This document shows positions 46,729-57,101 of a stretch of 63,857 nucleotides of DNA, in pieces; position 1 is the stretch's first letter, and every line of letters starts with the position of its first letter. Location of the stretch: the NCBI GenBank assembly GCA_016710525.1, contig JADJVQ010000036.1, forward strand, positions 1 to 63,857, written 5' to 3'. The translations under genes were made by a program, and so were the position numbers. The stretch is from Burkholderiaceae bacterium (lineage in GTDB: Bacteria; Pseudomonadota; Gammaproteobacteria; Burkholderiales; Burkholderiaceae_E). The notes below the pieces were generated by a model, which saw only the letters and a program-made list of their open reading frames with translations, searched no databases and was not told the origin of the DNA.

Positions 46729-47471
46729 TGAGCTCAGCCGAACTCGTGCTGTCGGTCGAGGATCTGACCGTCTCCTTCGACGGCTTCAAGGCCATCGACT
46801 CGCTGAACCTGTACGTCGACAAGGGCGAACTGCGGGTGATCATCGGCCCCAACGGGGCCGGCAAGACGACGCTGCTCGACCTGATCTGCGGCAAGACACG
46901 GGCCAGTGCCGGCAAGATCCGCTTCAAGAACCTCGAGATGACCCGGCTGCCCGAGCACGAGATCGTTCGCGCCGGCATCGGCCGCAAGTTCCAGACGCCC
47001 TCGATCTACGAGAACCTGCCGGTCTTCCAGAACCTCGAGGTGTCCTTCCCCCGCGGTCGGGGCGTGTTCGGCGCGCTGGCTTTCAAGTGCGATGCCGAGG
47101 TTCGCGACCGGGTGCACGCGGTGGCCGACGAGATCGGCCTGGCCGACCAGCTGCAGACCGAAGCGGGGCTGCTGTCGCACGGTCAGAAGCAATGGCTGGA
47201 GATCGGCATGCTGCTGATGCAGGACCCCGAACTGCTGATGCTCGACGAACCGATCGCCGGGATGAGCGTGCGCGAACGGGAAGTGACCGCCGAGCTGCTG
47301 GAGCGGATCTGCAAGAACCGCTCGATGATCGTGATCGAACACGACATGGAGTTCGTCAAGCGCATCGCGCACAAGGTGACGGTGATGCACCAGGGAAAGA
47401 TCCTGGCCGAGGGGCCGATGGACAAGGTCCAGGCCGATCCCCGGGTCATCGACGTCTATCTCGGACACTGA
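46728..47471 (+). CDS. urtD: Urea/amide ABC transporter ATPase UrtD-type
   Basis: 247 residues. Walker A IIGPNGAGKTTLLDLI, UrtD-type signature GLLSHGQKQWLEIGMLLMQ and Walker B LLMLDEPIAGM. The LSHGQKQ signature separates UrtD from LivG. Couples ATP hydrolysis to import with UrtE. Confidence 0.93.
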   Translation: MSSAELVLSVEDLTVSFDGFKAIDSLNLYVDKGELRVIIGPNGAGKTTLLDLICGKTRASAGKIRFKNLEMTRLPEHEIVRAGIGRKFQTPSIYENLPVFQNLEVSFPRGRGVFGALAFKCDAEVRDRVHAVADEIGLADQLQTEAGLLSHGQKQWLEIGMLLMQDPELLMLDEPIAGMSVREREVTAELLERICKNRSMIVIEHDMEFVKRIAHKVTVMHQGKILAEGPMDKVQADPRVIDVYLGH

Positions 47472-47484
47472 GAGGCAACCCTCC

Positions 47485-48192
47485 ATGGAAACCCCGAAGA
47501 CGGTACTGCGTGTCTCCGATCTGCACACCGCCTATGGCCAGAGCGAAGTGCTGCACGGCATCTCGTTCGAGGCCCGCGCCAACGAGACCGTGGCGATCAT
47601 GGGCCGCAACGGCATGGGCAAGACCACGCTGTTCAAGTCGCTGATCGGCATGCTGCCGCTGAAGTCCGGACGCATCGAGGTCGACGGCAAGGACCTCTCC
47701 AAGGAAGAGAGCCATCGGCGGGTGGCCGGGGGCATCGCGTTCGTGCCGCAGGGCCGGATGATCTTTCCGACGCTCACCGTCGAGGAGAACATCCAGACCG
47801 GGCTCGAGAACGCCAAGGACAAGCGCATTCCCGAGGAGATCTATGCGCTGTTCCCGGTGCTCTTCGACATGCGCCGGCGCAAGGGCGGCAATTTGTCCGG
47901 CGGCCAGCAGCAGCAGCTCGCCATCGCGCGCGCGCTGGTCAGCGACCCGAAGGTGCTGCTGCTCGACGAGCCCACCGAAGGCATCCAGCCGTCGATCATC
48001 AAGGACATCGCGCGCGCTCTGAATGAGATCCGGCGGATGCGCGGCCTGTCGATCGTGGTCTCCGAACAGGTGCTCAGCTTCGCGATGGAGGTTGCGGACC
48101 GCCTGTTCGTGATCGAAGGCGGGCGCCTGGTGCACGAGAGCGCCCGCGCCGACACCGACGTGTCGCGCATCCGCCAGTACCTGTCCGTCTGA
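47485..48192 (+). CDS. urtE: Urea/amide ABC transporter ATPase UrtE-type
   Basis: 235 residues with Walker A IMGRNGMGKTTLFKSL, signature NLSGGQQQQLAIARALV and Walker B VLLLDEPTEGIQPSIIKDIA, all of the LivF/UrtE type. It starts 13 nt after urtD and forms the ATPase heterodimer with it. Confidence 0.93.
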   Translation: METPKTVLRVSDLHTAYGQSEVLHGISFEARANETVAIMGRNGMGKTTLFKSLIGMLPLKSGRIEVDGKDLSKEESHRRVAGGIAFVPQGRMIFPTLTVEENIQTGLENAKDKRIPEEIYALFPVLFDMRRRKGGNLSGGQQQQLAIARALVSDPKVLLLDEPTEGIQPSIIKDIARALNEIRRMRGLSIVVSEQVLSFAMEVADRLFVIEGGRLVHESARADTDVSRIRQYLSV

Positions 48193-48244
48193 GCAGCCCT
48201 TCCGCCATTACCCCGTTCATCTTCAACGCCCCGAGAGGATCACC

Positions 48245-49477
48245 ATGCCCGACACCCTGATCAAGGTCGACCTGAAGCAGTCTCCCTATGCCAACGAGAA
48301 CATCCACAACCGCTGGCATCCGGACATCCCGATGGCCTGCTGGGTGAACCCCGGCGACGACTTCGTGCTCGAGACCTACGACTGGACCGGCGGCTTCATC
48401 CAGAACAACAACAGTGCCGACGACGTGCGCGACATCGACCTGTCGATCGTGCACTTCCTGTCCGGCCCGGTGGGCGTGAAGGGCGCGCAGCCCGGCGACC
48501 TGCTGGTGGTCGACCTGCTCGACGTCGGCGCCAAGCCCGAAAGCCTGTGGGGCTTCAACGGATTCTTCAGCAAGAAGAACGGCGGCGGCTTCCTGACCGA
48601 TCATTTCCCGCTGGCGCAGAAGTCGATCTGGGACTTCCATGGCATGTTCACCAGCTCGCGCCATGTGCCGGGCGTCAGCTACGCCGGCCTCATCCACCCG
48701 GGTCTGATCGGCTGCCTGCCGGACCCCAAGATGCTCGAGACCTGGAACAAGCGTGAAGTGGGACTGATCGCGACCGAACCGGATCGGGTGCCGCCGCTGG
48801 CCAATCCTCCGTTTGGCGGAACAGCCCACATGGGCAAGCTGACCGGCGACGCGAAGGCGAAGGCCGCGGCCGAGGGCGCACGCACCGTGCCGCCGCGCGA
48901 GCACGGCGGCAACTGCGACATCAAGGATCTGTCGCGCGGCTCGAAGATCTACTTCCCGGTGTACGTGGACGGCGCGGGCCTGTCGGTGGGCGATCTGCAC
49001 TTCAGCCAGGGCGATGGCGAGATCACCTTCTGCGGTGCCATCGAGATGGCCGGCTGGGTGCACATGAAGGTGTCGCTGATCAAGGGCGGCATGGCGATGT
49101 ACGGGATCAAGAACCCGATCTTCAAGCCCAGCCCGATCACGCCGAACTACAACGACTGGCTGATCTTCGAGGGCATCTCGGTCGACGAACACGGCAAGCA
49201 GCACTACCTGGACGTGAACGTGGCCTATCAGCAGGCCTGCCTGAACGCGATCGAATACCTGACCAAGTTCGGCTACACGCGCGCCCAGGCCTACGCGATC
49301 CTGGGCACGGCGCCGGTGCAGGGGCATATCAGCGGTGTGGTCGACATTCCCAATGCGTGCGTGACCCTGTGGCTGCCCACGCAGATCTTCGACTTCGACA
49401 TCCGGCCGCAGGCCTCGGGGCCGGTGAAGTTCATCACCGGCACGGACGACATCCCGATGTCGCCGGATCTGGCCTGA
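48245..49477 (+). CDS. fmdA: Formamidase (acetamidase/formamidase family)
   Basis: 410 residues. The family pattern is strong throughout: NIHNRWHPDIPMACWVNPGD, ETYDWTGGFIQNNNSADDVR, then the FSQGDGEITFCGAIEMAG region. FmdA hydrolyses formamide to formate and ammonia, and also acts on other short amides. It is the cytoplasmic enzyme of the cluster; the imported amide supplies nitrogen. AGAGG precedes ATG 48245. It lies 52 bp after urtE in the same operon. Confidence 0.95.
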   Translation: MPDTLIKVDLKQSPYANENIHNRWHPDIPMACWVNPGDDFVLETYDWTGGFIQNNNSADDVRDIDLSIVHFLSGPVGVKGAQPGDLLVVDLLDVGAKPESLWGFNGFFSKKNGGGFLTDHFPLAQKSIWDFHGMFTSSRHVPGVSYAGLIHPGLIGCLPDPKMLETWNKREVGLIATEPDRVPPLANPPFGGTAHMGKLTGDAKAKAAAEGARTVPPREHGGNCDIKDLSRGSKIYFPVYVDGAGLSVGDLHFSQGDGEITFCGAIEMAGWVHMKVSLIKGGMAMYGIKNPIFKPSPITPNYNDWLIFEGISVDEHGKQHYLDVNVAYQQACLNAIEYLTKFGYTRAQAYAILGTAPVQGHISGVVDIPNACVTLWLPTQIFDFDIRPQASGPVKFITGTDDIPMSPDLA

Positions 49478-49532
49478 CCCAAGGATCGGGGCTGCCTGGC
49501 GAGGCGGCCCTGTCGAGATCGAGGAGCACCCG

Positions 49533-49874
49533 ATGCCAACATACGACTACCGATGCGCCGCCTGTGGCGATTTCTCGACGGTGCGCCCGATCGCGCAGCG
49601 CGACCAGGACAGCCTGTGCCCCGAGTGCGGGACGGCATCGCCGCGGGTGATGTTCGCCGCGCCGATGTTCTCGAGCCTGGCCGCGCAGGAGCGGACCGCG
49701 CACGAAACCAACGAGCGTGCCAGCCACGAACCCAAGAGCTCCCGGGATTACCGGCTGCGCCACATGCCGGGCTGTTCGTGCTGCAGCAGCAGCGCCAGGC
49801 GCGGCGGGACGGTGCGTCTGGCCAACGGAGCCAAGACATTCCCCGGCAAGCGGCCCTGGCAGATCAGCCACTGA
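49533..49874 (+). CDS. fmdB: FmdB-type zinc ribbon regulatory protein
   Basis: 113 residues. The N-terminus has the FmdB zinc ribbon: Y-R-C-A-A-C-G-D-F and C-P-E-C-G-T (two CxxC pairs). A second cysteine cluster (GCSCCSSSA) lies near the middle, after which the tail is basic. FmdB accompanies formamidase genes and was linked to control of fmdA in Methylophilus. GAGGAGC precedes ATG 49533. Last gene of the operon. Confidence 0.9.
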   Translation: MPTYDYRCAACGDFSTVRPIAQRDQDSLCPECGTASPRVMFAAPMFSSLAAQERTAHETNERASHEPKSSRDYRLRHMPGCSCCSSSARRGGTVRLANGAKTFPGKRPWQISH

Positions 49875-49937
49875 AGCCGCCCGGCTGGAGCATTGCCGCC
49901 CGTGGACCAGGCGCGGCCGATTTTTCTCAGCGACGTT

Positions 49938-49967
49938 GGGGCGAGCCTTCGGGTTCGCCCCCTTTTT
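49938..49967 (+). terminator. Rho-independent terminator of the amide operon
   Basis: A 10-bp stem (GGGGCGAGCC with GGTTCGCCCC) closed by a TTCG tetraloop is followed by C and five T. It stands 64 nt after the fmdB stop and just before the 3' end of the convergent gene. Confidence 0.88.
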
Positions 49968-49976
49968 CGGGTCCCG

Positions 49977-50330
49977 TCAGCTGGCGGCGAGCAGTCCCGC
50001 ACAGGCTTTGGCGACGGCGCTGACCTGTTCCGGCGGGGGCGTGCCAGAGGTCTTGGCCCATCCGCCTTTCTCGACGTAGTCCCCCTGGGACCAGGACTCC
50101 ACCTTTTTCAGGGCGACCAGATTGGCCCCGGCGTCGCTGGCGCGGCGGAAATTGTCGACACAGATGGGGGCCAGTGCGGCGACGACCGCCGCACCGGCGC
50201 GTTGGGTCGCCGCGGCTTCTGCCTTTGCACCCGTCATCCAGCCGCCCCAGCTGAATCCGACGATGGCGAGCGCTGCCGCGCCGCCGGCCACTCCCCAGAG
50301 AGCCGGCTTGGTTTCGATGGGTAGATTCAT
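49977..50330 (-). CDS. Small membrane-anchored hypothetical protein
   Basis: 117 residues. The N-terminal helix ALWGVAGGAAALAIVGFSWG is followed by a short soluble part with VAALAPICVDNFRRASDAGA, ESWSQGDYVEKGGWAKTSG and a C-terminal AVAKACAGLLAAS, including two cysteines that could pair. This pattern recurs in proteobacterial hypothetical proteins of unknown function. AAGG precedes ATG 50330. Confidence 0.72.
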   Translation of the reverse strand: MNLPIETKPALWGVAGGAAALAIVGFSWGGWMTGAKAEAAATQRAGAAVVAALAPICVDNFRRASDAGANLVALKKVESWSQGDYVEKGGWAKTSGTPPPEQVSAVAKACAGLLAAS

Positions 50331-50454
50331 GGCAATGCCTTTGACGTTCGTGGAAAGAGACGCCAGCAATGAGGCATGGCGGTATTGCCGTCTGTGCGCC
50401 AGCCCACACAAGCACGGCTGACCGCTTCCCTGCCGTCCGGCGGCCTGGTCGTGT

Positions 50455-51252
50455 TCAGCCGATCCGATACCAGTAGTGGTAATGCCGGCGAAAGCCGAGC
50501 AGCTCGTAGATCCGCACGGCCGGCATGTTGGCTGCTTCGACCTGCAGGAACGCGCCGGCTGCGCCGCGCGAGGCGGCCCAGCGCAACAGGTCGGCGCACA
50601 GCGCGGTGGCCAGCCCGCGGCCGCGGCTGTCGGGGCGGGTCGCGATCTGGAACAAACCCAGATGGCGCCCTGAGATCACGCCGAAGCCGCAGCACACGGC
50701 CCGTCCGCCCGTCCGGCTGACCAGGAACCGGGTCTCGCCGCGGATCGCCCGCAGCATCTGCCCATGAGCGGGAGGCGCCTGCGCGATCGCGCCGGTGATG
50801 GACTGGTAGTCAGCCAGCCAGGCATCGGTGTCGGCCAGCGATTCAAGCGTGGATTCGGATGCGGGCAGGCCCTGGCGCTGCGGCATCGCGTGCGGGCCGT
50901 GGTGCGGCGCCTGCATGACCGGCGTCAGCGGCCGGGTCATCACCAGCGTCATGTCCGCGTAGCGGTACCCGCGGTCGGCCAGCGCATCGTCGACCGCCTG
51001 GCTGGTGCAAAAGGAGGCCAGCCGAAAGATCGTCGCCAGTCCCCGCTCGCGATAGAAGGACTCGATGGCCGAGATCTCGGCCTCGCCCAGCGAGGAGATC
51101 GGGGCGATCGCATTCGCCGAATTGGCCCGCTTCGTGTACCCGTGGGCGAATCGCAGCAGCCAGCCGCGATGCCCGGTCTCGTGCAAGGCGGGCCAGGCAT
51201 CGAATGCCGCCTGTTCGAGGAGGTGCAATGGATCGCTCATCATCGCCGACAT
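50455..51252 (-). CDS. GNAT family N-acetyltransferase
   Basis: 265 residues. The C-terminal GNAT domain has the acetyl-CoA loop DSRGRGLATALCADLL after GLFQIATRP, then AANMPAVRIYELLGFRRHYH. The N-terminal half (LHETGHRGWLLRFAHGYTKR, IESFYRERGLATIFRLASF) is a second, degenerate GNAT-like unit, a two-lobed form common in this family. The substrate is unknown. Start codons at 51252 and 51243 are both possible. Confidence 0.82.
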   Translation of the reverse strand: MSAMMSDPLHLLEQAAFDAWPALHETGHRGWLLRFAHGYTKRANSANAIAPISSLGEAEISAIESFYRERGLATIFRLASFCTSQAVDDALADRGYRYADMTLVMTRPLTPVMQAPHHGPHAMPQRQGLPASESTLESLADTDAWLADYQSITGAIAQAPPAHGQMLRAIRGETRFLVSRTGGRAVCCGFGVISGRHLGLFQIATRPDSRGRGLATALCADLLRWAASRGAAGAFLQVEAANMPAVRIYELLGFRRHYHYWYRIG

Positions 51253-51378
51253 TGTGGTGGACGAATGCCGCTCGCGCGAGGCGGCGCTTCAGTGTGCTGC
51301 CGGCGCGACGCGCGACGCGCCGCGTGCGGGCTGCGTGATAACCTCGCCGCGAACCTCGCCGCGCGAGGAAAGGTTTTC

Positions 51379-52368
51379 ATGCCACTGTCGTTCGCAAACA
51401 TCTTCCGGGTCACCGCCGCCGCCGTGTTCGCATCTGTGCTGAGTGGCGCCCGAGCCGCGCCATTCGAGATCATGGTACCTGCGTACTTCCTGCCCGAGTC
51501 GACGCCGGGCGGCGCCCTGGTGGGCGACTGGGCTTCCCTGGTGTCGGCCACGCAGGGCGGACTTCGCGTGACCGCCATCCTGAATCCGGCCAGCGGGCCG
51601 GGAACCGATCTCTCGCCGGTCTGGGCGAATGCGGCAGCTGCGTTTCGCTGCGATCGCTGCGAAAGCCTGCTCGGATTCGTCTCGACGCATTACGGCGAGC
51701 GACCCATCGCCACCGTCAAGGCGGAGATCGACGCCTACTATCGCTGGTATCCGGTGACCGGCATCTTCCTGGACGAGATGCCCAGCGAGGCGGACATGCT
51801 CGACGTCGTCGGCGGGGCGCTGGTGCATGCGCCGCAGTGGGACGCCACGATGGCCTACTACCGCGATATCTACCAGTACATCAAGGCGAAGGCACCCGCC
51901 GAGCGCGCGCGGGTGGTCGGCAATCCCGGCACGCGTACCGTCGAGGAGTTCCTGGCGGGCGAGGGCGGGGCACTCGGTCCGGTGGCCGATTCGCTGATCG
52001 TGTTCGAGAATTCGGCCGGCGTGCTGCTGGGCGGCGCGTACGTGCCGACTGGCTGGAGCCAGGCGCCGGGCTACGAGGACCAGCTGGGCTACATGGTCCA
52101 CAGCACGGGTGCCGGCGACCTGGCGCAGGTGCTCGGCCAGGTCGATGCCTTCAACGGCGGCATCGCCTATGTGACCGACGGCAGCTTCGGGCCGGTCGGA
52201 CCGGGCGGCCAGCCGGACAATCGCTACACCCAGTTGCCCACGTACTGGACCAGCCTGCTCGCCCAGGCCGAATTCTGCGAAGTGCCGGCCGCCGGTTCGG
52301 CGCCCCTGTTCGCGCTGGGGCTGGGCCTGCTCGGATTGCGCCGTCGTGTGACGAAGGTCCGGAACTAG
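51379..52368 (+). CDS. Secreted spherulin 4-like protein with PEP-CTERM-like C-terminus
   Basis: 329 residues. A signal peptide (LSFANIFRVTAAAVFASVLS, cut near ARAA) leads to a TIM-barrel domain of the spherulation-specific family 4: MVPAYFLPESTPGGALVGDW, VTAILNPASGPGT, IDAYYRWYPVTGIFLDEMPS, VVGNPGT, IVFENSAG. The C-terminus VPAAGSAPLFALGLGLLGLR plus RRVTK looks like a PEP-CTERM sorting tail (motif, helix, Arg cluster) with VPAAG in place of VPEP. GAGGAAAGG precedes ATG 51379. It may be a glycosidase-like, exported and later processed protein. Confidence 0.78.
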   Translation: MPLSFANIFRVTAAAVFASVLSGARAAPFEIMVPAYFLPESTPGGALVGDWASLVSATQGGLRVTAILNPASGPGTDLSPVWANAAAAFRCDRCESLLGFVSTHYGERPIATVKAEIDAYYRWYPVTGIFLDEMPSEADMLDVVGGALVHAPQWDATMAYYRDIYQYIKAKAPAERARVVGNPGTRTVEEFLAGEGGALGPVADSLIVFENSAGVLLGGAYVPTGWSQAPGYEDQLGYMVHSTGAGDLAQVLGQVDAFNGGIAYVTDGSFGPVGPGGQPDNRYTQLPTYWTSLLAQAEFCEVPAAGSAPLFALGLGLLGLRRRVTKVRN

Positions 52369-52390
52369 CAGGCTGTCCGCCCGCGGGCAC

Positions 52391-52418
52391 TGGTCATGCC
52401 TGAAAAATCGGGTATGAT
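52391..52418 (+). promoter_or_regulatory. Putative promoter of the RhlE gene
   Basis: TGGTCA (52391-52396) and TATGAT (52413-52418) are spaced 16 nt apart. The -10 differs from consensus at one base. Transcription would start about 52425 and leave a leader of about 230 nt before ATG 52657. Confidence 0.5.
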
Positions 52419-52656
52419 TCGCTTTTGCGCTGCAGCATTTCTTGTCTCCCCGTCGGTGCGGGTTCCCGCCCGATAGTGTCAGGTTCTCAGCAGCTCTCTT
52501 TCATCGTCCCCGACCTTTCGCCCTGCCGAGGCTATCCGCCCCGGTTCAGGCTGGCATTGCGGTCTTCGGTTGGCGTCGATGCTTTGACGTCCGCCGTGCT
52601 CGCACGGTCACTGCGCCTCGTCCGCAAAGCCCGAGGTGTTCCGAAAGGTTTGTTCG
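52419..52656 (+). other. Long 5' leader of the RhlE helicase gene
   Basis: No protein-like ORF is seen in these 238 bp. Several pyrimidine-rich runs and a GCGGG-TTC-CCGC hairpin near 52460 are present. Long leaders upstream of DEAD-box helicases often mediate cold control or autoregulation; here that is a suggestion. Confidence 0.4.
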
Positions 52657-54009
<1,353 letters not shown>

Positions 54010-54011
54010 CC

Positions 54012-55298
54012 GTGCAGCCTGCCGGGCTGGCCGGACCCCGCCGCGTGGCGGTGGTCGGCGGCGGTCCGGCGGGGCTGATGGCCGCCGAAGCGCTCGCGCT
54101 GGGCGGTTGCCGCGTCGAAGTCTTTGACGCGATGCCATCGGTGGGACGCAAGTTCCTGCTGGCCGGCAAGGGCGGGCTGAACATCACGCACGCCGAACCC
54201 TTCGAATCCTTCCTGTCGCGCTTTGGCGAGGCGGCGCCCTGGCTTGCGCCGATGCTCGAGCGTTTCGGCCCTGCCCAATTGCGCCCCTGGGTGCATGCGC
54301 TGGGCATCGAAACCTTCGTGGGCACCTCGGGCCGGGTCTTTCCGGAGGCGATGAAAGCGGCACCGCTGCTGCGTGCCTGGCTGCATCGGCTGCGCGGGCA
54401 GGGCGTGCAGTTCCATCAGCGCCATCGGCTGGCCGACATGCCCGATCCGCTGCCGGCCTTCGGCGGCGGCGAACCCGCGCCAGGCGGGCTTTGCCTGCGT
54501 TTCGATTCGCCCGGCGGCGTCACCGATGTATCGGTCGATGCGGCCGTGTTGGCGCTCGGTGGCGCAAGCTGGTCGCGCCTGGGCTCCGACGGGCGCTGGT
54601 GGCCGATGCTGCAATCGCGCGGTGTGCCGCTGTCCCCGCTGCAGCCGGCCAATTGCGGATTCGATGCGGGCTGGACCGAACACCTGCGATCGCGTTTTGC
54701 CGGCGCCGCGGTGAAGTCGGTGGCGGCGCGGCTGGATGCCGACCAGCCGTGGCGGCAGGGCGAATTCGTACTCACCGAGACCGGCCTGGAAGGCAGCCTG
54801 ATCTACACGCTGGTGCCCGCATTGCGCGCGCAGATTGCGCAGCTCGGCGAGGCCGCATTGCTGCTCGACCTGCTGCCCGCCCGTTCATTGGCCCGGGTGC
54901 AGGCTGAACTGGCCCGGCCGCGTGCCGGGCGCTCGATGGCCAATCATCTGCGCGTGCGTCTTGGCCTGGAGGGCGTGAAGGCGGCCCTGCTGCGCGAGTG
55001 CGCGACGCCGGAAACGTTCTCCGACCCGCAGCGCCTGGCCCAGGCGATCAAGTCGCTCCGGGTGCGCCTGTTCCAGGCCAGGCCGATCGATGAAGCGATC
55101 AGCACCGCGGGCGGGGTCGCGCGTCTCGGCCTGGACGAGGGCCTGATGCTGCAGGCCTTGCCCGGCGTGTTCTGCGCGGGCGAGATGCTCGACTGGGAAG
55201 CGCCAACGGGCGGCTATCTGCTGACGGCGAGCATGGCCACCGGGTTGGCCGCCGGCCAGGGTGCATTGGCCTGGCTGAACCGGCAGGCCTGCCGGTAA
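54012..55298 (+). CDS. HI0933-family NAD(P)/FAD-dependent flavoprotein
   Basis: 428 residues. FAD-binding GxGxxG in VAVVGGGPAGLMAAEALALG, then FDAMPSVGRKFLLAGKGGLN and NITHAEP, an RVFPEAMKA stretch, and the closing FCAGEMLDWEAPTGGYLLTA. This is the HI0933/TIGR03862-type flavoprotein, a conserved oxidoreductase of unknown reaction. It starts at GTG 54012, two bases after the rhlE stop. Confidence 0.9.
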   Translation: MQPAGLAGPRRVAVVGGGPAGLMAAEALALGGCRVEVFDAMPSVGRKFLLAGKGGLNITHAEPFESFLSRFGEAAPWLAPMLERFGPAQLRPWVHALGIETFVGTSGRVFPEAMKAAPLLRAWLHRLRGQGVQFHQRHRLADMPDPLPAFGGGEPAPGGLCLRFDSPGGVTDVSVDAAVLALGGASWSRLGSDGRWWPMLQSRGVPLSPLQPANCGFDAGWTEHLRSRFAGAAVKSVAARLDADQPWRQGEFVLTETGLEGSLIYTLVPALRAQIAQLGEAALLLDLLPARSLARVQAELARPRAGRSMANHLRVRLGLEGVKAALLRECATPETFSDPQRLAQAIKSLRVRLFQARPIDEAISTAGGVARLGLDEGLMLQALPGVFCAGEMLDWEAPTGGYLLTASMATGLAAGQGALAWLNRQACR

Positions 55299-55472
55299 AG
55301 CAGGGCGCGGATCCGGCGTACCCGGACTTCGGGGCGGCGCCGGTTCATCGATCGACATGTCCCGCTGGCGTGTTCGATTCCGAAGATCGGCCTGACGACC
55401 CCGGCCGCATCGCGCGCGGAATATTCCACGGCCATGGTCGTTCGCCGAACACCAGAAATCCGAGGAGCGCGC

Positions 55473-57027
55473 ATGTCACACCCATTCACGAGGCAGAACG
55501 ATTCAGCCGACCCCACCCGCCTTTCGAGCGCTGTGCCGGGCCTGACCGGGCGCCGCCGCGCGATTGCCGCGGGCCTGTCGCTGATCGGCGGCGGCTTGCT
55601 GACGGCCGGGCCTTACCCGGCCCGCGCTCGCGGCCGTCTCGGCCGATGGCGTCCTGGCCCGGGCCGAGCGGGCCCTGGGCAGCGCTCAGGTCAAGTCGAT
55701 CCGTTTCGCCGGAACCGGCACCGGCTCGACCTTCGGCCAGGCCTTCGAGCCCGGGGGCGCCTGGCCCAAGCTCACCATCAGCGCCTTTTCGCGCGTGATG
55801 GACTACCCGGGCGCCGCGATGCGCGAAGACTCCGCGCGAGCGCGCTCGGAAGTCAATGGCGGCGGGGCTGTGCCGCTGATGGGCACCGGGGAACAACGCA
55901 TCTCGGCCTTCCTGAACGGAACCTACGCCTGGAACATGGCGGGCCAGACCCCGGTCGCGGCGCCCGTCGCGCTCGAGACGCGCCAGCACGACCTGTGGAC
56001 CAGTCCCCATGGCGTGCTGGTTGCGGCGCGGCGCAACAAGGCGACGGTCGAATTCAAGACCGAGGCCGGAAAGTCGCTCGCTGCGGTGTCGTTCACCGAG
56101 CCTGGCGTGATGGCGGCCGTGGCCTACATCAATGGCGACGGCCTGGTGGAGCGCGTCGAAGCGCGCATTCCGCATCCCGTGACGGGCGACACCCTGGTCG
56201 TGACCCGCTACACCGACTACCGCGCGCACGGCGGGGCCATGTTCCCGGCGCGCATCGTTCAGAGCCACTTTGGCCAGCCGACCTTGGACATCGAAGTCAA
56301 GGAAGTCGAGATCAATCCGGCGGCCGGGTTCGCCGCGCCCGATGCGGTGCGTGCATTCGCTGAAAAGGTGGTGTCGACGCAAGCAGCCGAAGGCGTCTGG
56401 TTCCTGGCGGGCGGATCGCACAACAGCGTGGTCATCGAGATGAAGGACCATGTCGTCGTGGTCGAGACCCCGCTGTACGACGGCCGGTCGGCGGCCGTGC
56501 TGGCCGAGGCGCGCAGGCTGGTGCCGGGCAAGCCGATCCGCACCGTCATCAACTCCCATCATCATTTCGATCATTCGGGGGGGCTGCGCACTGCCGCGGC
56601 CGAGGGCGCGCAGCTGATGGTCGCCGCCGCTGCCAAACCCTTCTTCGAGAAGACCCTCGCCAACCCCAACCGGATCAAGCCGGACCTGCTGGCCAAATCC
56701 GGAAAGCGGGCCAGGATCGTCGGCTATTCGGGCAAGACGGTCTTGAGCGACGGCTCGCGGCAGGTCGAAGTCCACGCCATCGAGTCGAGCGTGCATGCCA
56801 AGGGATTCAATCTGGTCTACCTGCCCAAGGAACGCCTGCTGATCGAGGCCGACGCGTTCACGCCCGGTGCACCGGACGCCGCGCCGCCCGCCAAGCCCAA
56901 CGCCAACAACGTCAACCTGGCCGAGAACATCGATCGGCTCAAGCTGTCGGTCGATCGCATCCTGCCGCTGCATGGCCGCATCGTGCCGCTGACCGAACTG
57001 CACCGGGTGATCGGACGCAAGGCCTGA
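55473..57027 (+). CDS. Exported MBL-fold metallo-hydrolase (one frameshift)
   Basis: About 515 residues. The N-terminal signal (GRRRAIAAGLSLIGGGLLTA) resembles a Tat or Sec signal. A beta-rich domain of about 250 residues follows, then the MBL fold with NSHHHFDHSGG, the metal-binding core. The frame shifts once near 55615, just after the signal: LLTAGPYP moves to ALAAVSADGVLARAERALG. GAGGAGC precedes ATG 55473. Probably a periplasmic hydrolase; the substrate is not evident. Confidence 0.82.
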
Positions 57028-57036
57028 CGGGTCGGG

Positions 57037-57051
57037 CCGGCCTTCGGCCGG
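57037..57051. other. GC hairpin after the MBL hydrolase gene
   Basis: CCGGCC-TTC-GGCCGG lies between the convergent ends of the MBL gene and the WD40-caspase gene. No T-run follows, so it is at best a weak transcript end on either strand. Confidence 0.35.
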
Positions 57052-57101
57052 AGTCGACGGGCCGGTGTCCCCGGTCGTCGTCCGGCCTTTTCGCCGAGGC
57101 C

